Assembly: GCA_023614405.1 (NCBI GenBank)
Contig: CM042694.1
Span: forward strand, 92,549,285 to 92,613,284
Reading direction: 5' to 3'
Source of the DNA: Avena insularis
Taxonomy: Eukaryota > Streptophyta > Magnoliopsida > Poales > Poaceae
DNA length: 64,000 nucleotides
Numbering within the stretch: the first letter of the stretch is position 1; each line of letters begins with the position of its first letter. The notes beneath the pieces are model-generated. The model was not told the DNA's origin and did not search any database. It saw only the letters and a program-made list of their open reading frames with translations. Shown here piece after piece: positions 56,780 through 64,000 of this stretch. The translations under genes and the position numbers were made by a program.

Positions 56780-59700
56780 GTCTCCCACTTGCACTAGAGT
56801 GCAAATAAACCAGCTCACATTTTGCTTGTATAAACCATATACCATATGCATTTACAGATCATGCATGCTCATGGGAAACGTCATGTCCATGTTCTGTTTT
56901 ACCAGATCATTATGTCTTTTGCAAATCGTTAATGTCTTCCTAATTTTGACATTCACACCATTATCTTATAATGGGTCGAAGTATTTGTTTGGCGACAAAG
57001 TGAGACTTTGTTTCTAGTGTTTATGATGACGGTCGTTTTCATCGTTGTCATCTAAACTTCAAAACACACTTTGTTATCCTTTGTGTATATACTGTAGTCA
57101 TGGCAGCAGAACGAGGCCGGATTCCAGGAGCTTACAGTGACTTTAGATCAACCTCGAGGGCTTTCTCATTGGCACTGGGCCCTGGGACACATAATTCTAT
57201 GTTAAAAGCGAACTAGCCCCGCCATAACATTATACATCACATCAGATGGAGCCTTTATACTTCTATATCTATGTAGATCCTAGTGCATGAAAAGCATCTA
57301 CGCCACTTACATTGCTTCTTGCCATTTATGTACAAACTTAATTCTTGGTTCAGTGATCAACTTAGGAATCACTTAAAGACATGTTCTTATAGTTAAGACT
57401 TTGTCCTACCAACCAGAACTTCGGGTCACTTTATGTCGAGTATACAACATGGTTATATGGAAGAACCTATGACTGAGGCATAGGAGATGCAACGCATCTC
57501 TTTATTTAACCATAGTTGCAATACTAACTCAATGCTTCATATAGTAAGAACTACTTTCTCACCTTGTTCCATTCTGAACTTCTTTAGAATCTTGCTTAGG
57601 ACATTCTGAACATCTTTCAGAGTCAAGTCCAGGAAGCATTCGACATTTAGTGTTTATTAAACTCACTAATCTATCTCGATAGATCTTATTGTTTAATAAC
57701 TTCAACTCCATCCTTATTTACCTAACTTAATATTACCAATCACATCATTCACATATGTCGTCCACATATCCTAGAATGATTTCACACTCCTACTCAAATA
57801 TGACATTCATGTTTGAGATCCAGGGATTTCACTTAGCTCCCACTCAAAATATGTCAGCTACATATTATGAATTAGCCAAGCTGATTTGCTCCCACTCAAA
57901 TCTAGGTCCTCTCGATAGTCTTGGACATTCCAAAATTCTTTGATCACCATCAAATCGAGAATTCCACTAACGAGATTTCAATGACCATTCATTTCTCATA
58001 CTTAGGTCCATCATGCTTCTTTGTAATTCGTAGGTATGTCTTGTTCAAAACATGACAAGTGGATCAACAATATAATTCCACAAACTTGTAGAATATATAG
58101 TTGAATCCTACTTTCTTTAGTAAAAGTATTCCCTAAAACTTTATGATCATTATCATTGGTTTCTCCTCTATTTGTGGAGTTTGGTTCCACGAAACAAATT
58201 CCGCTGCGCCATTCAACAATTCGGAGGTAAGGTCAAATACCTTGTTTTGATCTTTTACTTTCTTCCACCTGTATCTTCATCAAGATACGTCAACTTTGGA
58301 CAATAACAGGTTTGCCCCTTTGTGGAAGATGCATTCATAGTTTCCTAAGAATGCTCTACAAATATTTGTTTATTCGCCACGACTTCGACTTATCAAAATC
58401 TCCAGAAACTCGAACTTGCCATAACACTTATGGTGTTGTTTCTACGAATCTTTAGATGTTCCTTTGTATTTCAAATGGGTGTTTGCTTATTTTGATCTCT
58501 AACTCTAAATGACAACTATAACCCCGATAAGAGATAATATTATACCATATGTATCTAATACATAATGATTATGATGTTTAGACATTTCAACATAGTTTGA
58601 ATTCGTCCAATTATCATAATTTGTGAAACATCTTTCACAAGTTCCTTTTATGCTAAACTTAACTTGAATACTTTAGTCGTGTCGATCAAATCGAAGAGAC
58701 TTCGTATTCTTGTTAATTTCAATATTCTCTTATTGTTGTGAACTCATTTGAACAATTCAAACCATTTCTCATGTTTCATTAAGTAAATACACTTATTCAC
58801 TTAACTCCACAATTAACTAATGATTTCCACTACTTGTTGAAAATACGATACATCACTATGTATAAGATTCAACATTTCTTCGCATATCACTGTTTTACCA
58901 GAATGCGGAGTTTTAGTCATTCTACCCAAGAGGCATGGTTTTGCAAAGTCTCTAGATTAAGCATCTAGGACCCCAATCTTCATAAAGAACATGCAATGAC
59001 TTAAACTATAGTGTCATTTCATTATTAAACTTTGGATATCTTTTAGCATTTTAATCCTTTATAAATGTTTAAACTATTATCATTAACATAGTGATGAGAA
59101 TAACTTGTTTGTAATCATAATGTGACCATAACGGTATTGTTCATAAGAATAGTACAAACTGGCTTGTAACTAGTTCATATGAATAATCGTCTCGCCAAAA
59201 GCAAGACACACAAACAAGGATTAATAAATTATATTCAAGTTCACTAAACCAAATGACAAACTTTGAGGAAGAGGTGATGTCGGCCATCAACTGTTTTGCT
59301 TGCTGTCATCAAGTCACGTTGCCTCAAAACCAGCAATTCTCAAGCAGATCCCCTTATTTTCACAAAATAGGACAAGTATCAAATACTTTGCAAACTGCAA
59401 CGAGTTTTACTAGAATCATATTTATAATTTGTATATCTTACATATACCTTTTCATCTATGACATCCATTTGCAATCAAGCCCTTCCAAGAGTTCTTAACT
59501 CTCATGCAAGATTGCTAAGTGTTTTTTCCAAACATTCTAGAGTCATCGAATTATCTCCTAATGGTTATTGTATCAAGAAGAGAAGATCACCTTTTATGAG
59601 TGGGTATTAATCTATGAAGTTGGACCCTTTTGCTAAGTTTCATATTAAGCAATATATTCCCATGGTCGCAAAGGACCTCAATGGGATAGGCCATGATCTA

Positions 59701-59837
59701 CTAAGACATTTGCAAACAGACTTCTAGACTAAGTTTATAATAAGAGATCAATTTATAATTGGTCTCCACTAAAATTTTCATCCCCTGGACGATTTTAGTG
59801 ATCACATGATCCCTATCCTCTGCACCTCCCCTGATCA
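56780..59837 (-). pseudogene. degenerate copia pol interior of element E (part 1)
   Basis: No long ORF. On the minus strand, integrase-like fragments at about 58870-58560 read NLIHSDVSYF, YLMKHEKWFELFK and LRFDRHD, corresponding to the first Asp region and the second Asp region of copia integrase. Stops and frameshifts are frequent. The polypurine region CAAGTGGGAGAC abuts the LTR at about 56780-56791. Confidence 0.7.
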
Positions 59838-59842
59838 TCACG
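59838..59842. repeat. target site duplication TCACG (left)
   Basis: Precedes TGATGGG at 59843 and is repeated at 61518-61522. Confidence 0.9.
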
Positions 59843-61517
59843 TGATGGGTTCGTAGCATGGAAAACAAAAAATTTCTACCGCAAGAACGAACAAAACCCA
59901 GATCTAATCTAGATAAAAGCCAAGATCTAATCTATTAGACATGTGCAACGAGATAGATCTGTACTAACCCTCGTAGATCCGAAAGCGTTATGAGATTAGA
60001 TCTCGGGGTTGATGTAGTCGATCACTTGCCGATCTCAAGATCGTGTGGACAATCCTTCCGGCGTTAAGTGCTTCATGATCGGTCTGCGTGCGGAGTCGAA
60101 GCAGACCTTCCTCTTCCCGTTCCAGCGAGCAGCGGAGGTAGTAGATCTTCTCCACGGAATCCCAGCAGCACGACGGTGTGGTGGTGGTGGTGGAGTAGAG
60201 ATTTCTGCAGGGCTTCGCCTAAGCCGGAGCAGAGCGAAGGAGGAGGAGAGAGGCGGCGGCTAGGGTTTGTTATGGGAGAGGTCTTGGGGTTGGCGCCCCC
60301 TCCCCTCTATTTAAAGGAGGGAGGCACCATGGGAGGGGGAGTCCTAGTAGGACTCCCCTCCCTCCTTGGCCGGCGGATTGGGAGGGGGGAGGAATCCTCC
60401 TCCCCCACGAATCCATGTCTTGCCCCACAAAGACTCCTTGATCCTTTCTTGGGTTTCAAGCAAACTCCAAGAAATCTTCTAGAACCTTCCAGAACATTCC
60501 GAAACCTTCTAGAATCTCCATACAAACACTCCAGAACATTTCCTAACTTAGAAAATGATCCCCAATATATGAATCTTATTCTCCGGACAATTCCGGATCT
60601 CCTCGTGATGTCCGGATCCAATCCGAGACTCAACAACATTCGCCCAACGCATATTCCATATCTACTTAAACAACTTCAAACCTTATGTGTCACCCTACGG
60701 TTCGTGAATATGCAGACATGATGAAGACACCTATCCGATCAATAACCATCGCCAGGATCCGAGATCCATAACGGCTCCACATACTCAACGATGACTTCGT
60801 GATCGATAGAACCATTAACATACGAAACCAATTCCTTTGTCACGCGATATTCTACTTATCCGAGGTTTGATCGTCAGATTCCATACCTAGTTCTTCCTTG
60901 TTACTGATAAGTACTCTTTACTCGTTCCATGTTATGTCATCCCTTGTGACCCAGTCACATGCTTGCAAGCTAACTAGATGACATTCCACCGAGAGGGCCC
61001 AGAGCATATCTATCTGTCATATGGATGGACAAATCCTAATCTTGGTCCATGCGCTTCAACACATACTTTCATAATACCCAATGTCACCTTTATAACCACC
61101 CAATTACGAAGCAGCGTTTGATGTCATCAAAGTACCCATCCGGTGATGGTGATTAACATAACCTCATGGTCGAAGGATTAGGTTACTATGCATTTGAAAA
61201 GCTTGTAGCAAAACAAACTTAATGACTTGATCTTATGCTATGCTTACTATGGGTGTGTGTCCATTACATCATTCTCCTAATGACATGATCTTGTTATTAA
61301 CAACATCCAATGCCCATGATCAGGAAACCATGATCATCCATTAATCAACAAGCTAGTTTAACAAGAGGCTTACTAGGGACTCTTTTATGTTTACAAAACA
61401 CACAAGTATTAATGTTTCCGGTTAATACAATTATAGCATGGGATGTAAACATTTATCATAAACATAAAGATATAATAATAACTACTTTATTATTGCCTCT
61501 TGGGCATATCTCCAACA
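59843..61517 (-). mobile_element. Angela/BARE-like solo LTR
   Basis: 1675 bp, TGATGGGTTCGTAGC to ATCTCCAACA on the plus strand; the minus strand opens TGTTGGAGATATGCCC, like Angela and BARE LTRs. It is flanked by the perfect duplication TCACG, and no internal region or second LTR is present. It formed by recombination between the two LTRs of a former complete element. A 217-codon ORF at 60068-60721 lies antisense in the GC-rich part and is not supported as a gene. Confidence 0.92.
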
Positions 61518-61522
61518 TCACG
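61518..61522. repeat. target site duplication TCACG (right)
   Basis: Repeat of 59838-59842. Confidence 0.9.
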
Positions 61523-62481
61523 GCCATCAGGGCATTATCAAAGGTAGACAATCAATAATGCCAATCACATCATCCATGTGACTCATGTTCGATCTTTCGA
61601 TCTCTTGTGTTCCGAGGCCATGTCTGTACTAGGCTCGCCAAATCTAACTTGTGTGTATTCGCTGTGCAACATGGCTTACACCCACTGTATGCGAACATAG
61701 ATATGTCTGACCCCCGATCATCATGGCCGGCCTCATACCGAAGAACTTTCTTGGTGGTGCATACACAAGGGGAACACGGAACATTGGAATTAAATAGGGA
61801 TTATCTTATTTGCTACCGTTAAGTATCTAAATACTAACACACAATAAGATATAAAACAGGTATCAACATCATATGTATAATGTGATATGATATGGTCTTT
61901 CTTGCGCTTTGATCTCCATCGAGCGCTCTGACATGATCTCCATCTTCCCCTTGGTTTGACGTCAAGTCCACGACACCTCCACCAGGTTGTCCATCGGAAC
62001 GATGACTATTACTATACTACTTAGTAACAAAAAAGTAAATTACTTTACCTTCGTAATGATCAATGCCATATCATAATCACATGCCCCCTGCAAAATAAAG
62101 TTAGACGCCTCTACTTTATCTATTGCAAGTTTTACGTGGTTGTTAGGGCTTTCGCACTAGAACCGATTCTAAACTACGAACTTTCCAACCACAACATGGA
62201 TCCAACAGTTGTCTCTATTACACCCCTTTCGGGGCCCTCCGTTGTAAATGCTATATCAACTATTGAATGAGAGATAGACACCCGCTAGCCACTTATACGG
62301 TACAAGACGTATGTTGAGCGTGGAACCAGTATCGGTACAAATACACATAAGGTCGGTTCGGGCCGCTTCATCAAACAATACCGCGATATAAACAAGTACA
62401 CGTTAGAGGGTAACAACTAAGGGACCAATGCCCGCACAATACTTGTGCGTACTGGCCGTACAACACTCCTATGTATAGATC
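61523..62481 (-). pseudogene. copia interior of element E (part 2, gag side)
   Basis: Continuation of 59837 after the solo LTR; it should hold the 5' leader and gag. It contains no readable domain. Sequence such as TTGCAAGTTTTACGTGG is shared with the leader of C1 (about 24658) and C2 (about 45103), which supports common origin. Confidence 0.65.
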
Positions 62482-62495
62482 GGCTCTGATACCAC
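62482..62495 (-). other. primer binding site of element E
   Basis: GTGGTATCAGAGCC on the minus strand next to the 5' LTR. Initiator Met-tRNA type. Confidence 0.88.
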
Positions 62496-64000
62496 AAAAG
62501 GGGATCCGCAGCAGAAAACAAAAAAATCCTACGTTGGAACCCCAAAAACTGCCTAGGATCTATCTATGTAGTAATGCGGTAACGACCAATGCATAGAGAA
62601 TACATACCCTTGTAGACCGTATGCGGTTAACATTCCGCAGGGAACGTGGTTGAAGTAGTCGAACTCGTAGCCGACCTCAAGGTCGTGAAGCTCCTCACAT
62701 GTCACCCCTTGCTCCTTCTTCATCGTGCAGCAGCTCCGGCTCACGACATTCAAGCGCCCCAAGTGTTGCACCTCGTGTCTTCGTACACATCCGGTGCACG
62801 ATGAGACCTCCGGCTCCCCGATCCCGCCGGGAGTGTGAAAGTTGATATCCGGCTAGGAATCCCTGCAATGCAACGACGTGCTGCAGGTGTGCCTTGTTCG
62901 CACAGCCCAGACTTGGAGCCATGGTCACAAGGACTAAAGAGGGAGGGAAGGAGGAAGTCAACCAAAGGACTTCTCCAATTGTTGGTGTGTTTAATCCCAC
63001 TCATGGGCACCCCTTTATATAGGCTAAGGGGGTGTGCCTTTCTCAAAGGGTTAGCCATATGGGACTAAAGGACAAAGGAAAATAGGCAAAAAGGAGCCAA
63101 CCAGCCGGCTGGGCCAACCAGCCAGAGCCTAGCACTGCAGCTGGCCGGGGTGTCACCATGGCTCACCCTACCATGCACAACAATAATAGCAGCCAGCCAG
63201 AATGAGGCAAGGGAAGAGGCCTGGTGGGCCGGATGCTTGGCTACCAATGAAGTAGCCCGCCAGGCTGCTCCCCGCGAGCCCCATTGGGCCGGGTTGAGTC
63301 GGCCTGGCTGCGGCGGCGGCCAGCTGGTGCCCGCCCTGTGCGACGCCCTTTATCCGCTGCCCGCCCACGGGCGCAGCCCAGCTGCGTGTTGCCTGGTGCG
63401 GTGGATATTATCCGCCGCCCACGTGGGTTAGGCTGTTTTTCTTTTTCCCTTTTCTTTTTCTGCAGCTTTTCTTCTAGGACTTTTCCCTCTAGGATTTGGC
63501 CTAATATAAAAGTTGCTTTTATAAATCTTAATCTAAATATTATTTAGTATATATTAATTCACAATTAACATATAATAAATATATATTTAAATTCTCATTT
63601 ATCCGAAAACACTTTTCTGGTCTTTTCCTTTATTCTTTCTCCGAACAATTTCGGATCTCTCCGTGGAACGATTCCGGCTTTCTCTTTCTCTACTGTGATT
63701 CTGTCTTTCGAATGATCGCTCTCATTATACCCTTAAGTGTATCCTCTCATGGCTCGGGAATGCTCTAGACATGATCTGTATCAATGATCAACAGAGGGAC
63801 CAGGGATATCCATGTGACCCCTATGCATTCATGATGACAATGTAGTTTGAACCGCTAAATGTAGCATCCTCTTCCTTTTGTTTCTCGATACGACTTGTCC
63901 GAGATCCGATCATTGGTATCCCATACCTTGTTCAATCTCGTTCACAACAAGTTCTGTTTTCTTGTTACCGTGATATTACATCCCCGTGACCGAGTCACAT
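62496..64000 (-). repeat. element E 5' LTR (right copy), truncated by window end
   Basis: First about 1.5 kb of the LTR, matching 54745 on. Its terminus next to the primer site reads AAAAGGGG instead of TGAAGGGG. It has a GC-rich segment (63090-63420) with several differences from the left copy. TATA-like box on the minus strand at about 63011-63023. Confidence 0.88.

Larger units (their letters stand above)
54745..64000 (-). mobile_element. Angela-like Ty1/copia element E, runs off the window
   Basis: LTRs at 54745-56779 and from 62496 past the window edge. Minus-strand orientation is shown by the primer site complement at 62482-62495 and the LTR start TGAAAGAGATATGCCC. The interior is a decayed copia pol region interrupted by a solo LTR (59843-61517). 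It is related to the C1/C2 family by the shared PPT region (GTCTCCCACTTGCACTAGAG, plus strand) and similar interior phrases, but the LTRs are clearly different. Confidence 0.88.

Noticed and set aside
60068..60721. 217-codon ORF on the plus strand
   Set aside because: It lies antisense within the GC-rich part of a solo LTR, has no domain, and overlaps other open frames on both strands.
1..64000. Ordinary host genes
   Set aside because: All frames with recognisable domains belong to Gag, protease, RT, RNase H, integrase, chromodomain or Athila accessory ORFs. I saw no exon-like series with splice sites outside elements.

Overview
This window is a piece of a large, repeat-dense plant genome. 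It is almost certainly a grass, and probably a large-genome Pooideae species (wheat, oat or ryegrass type). That placement is inference from recognisable element types: a Tekay-type Ty3/gypsy chromovirus, several Athila-type Ty3/gypsy elements with an Asp-tRNA-like primer site, and Angela/BARE-like Ty1/copia elements with long LTRs opening TGAAGGG or TGTTGGA and an initiator-Met primer site. I found no host protein-coding gene, rRNA, tRNA or CRISPR array. Essentially every base from 1033 to 64000 can be assigned to nested LTR retrotransposons or their remnants.

Left half (1-30206). A degraded host sequence at 1-1037 continues at 30207 once a Tekay-type element at 1038-30201 is removed; that element is bounded by the 5-bp target duplication TAGAG. 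It lies on the minus strand, so its 5' LTR is on the right (18052-30201) and its 3' LTR on the left (1038-12253). Two younger elements interrupt its LTRs: a gag-only Athila derivative at 2103-9923 (duplication AAGGT) and a copia element at 18433-26691 (duplication TAGTT). Its interior (12254-18051) carries, in minus-strand order, an extra coiled-coil/acidic ORF upstream of gag, gag, protease, RT-RNase H, integrase and a chromodomain. From the zinc knuckle to the chromodomain this is one reading frame broken by six stop codons and no frameshift.

Right half (30207-64000). A gypsy-like LTR remnant (30207-30990) is followed by a broken copia pre-integrase/integrase fragment (31007-32009). Athila-type element A (minus strand, from 32010) follows. 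Its 5' LTR is split at 38409/38410 by plus-strand Athila-type element B, which runs past the window. B's 5' LTR is split by a second copy of the copia family (38868-47153, duplication TCTTC). B's 3' LTR is split at 54744/54745 by another minus-strand copia element, E, which runs off the right edge. E is itself split by an Angela-like solo LTR (59843-61517, duplication TCACG). The order of insertion is therefore A, then B, then E, then the solo LTR.

None of the elements appears autonomous. The Tekay RT has lost both aspartates of its active-site pair, B has lost the first RT aspartate and the integrase, A has no RT or integrase, the gag-only element has no pol, and the copia interiors are riddled with stops and frameshifts. 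The most distinctive structure not explained by standard LTR anatomy is a family of about 93-103-bp tandem units built on CTATACGGCC and its inverse CCGTATAGTTGGTCG. It occurs in the interiors of A and B and as a single unit in their LTRs, with the internal array of B flipped relative to its own LTR.
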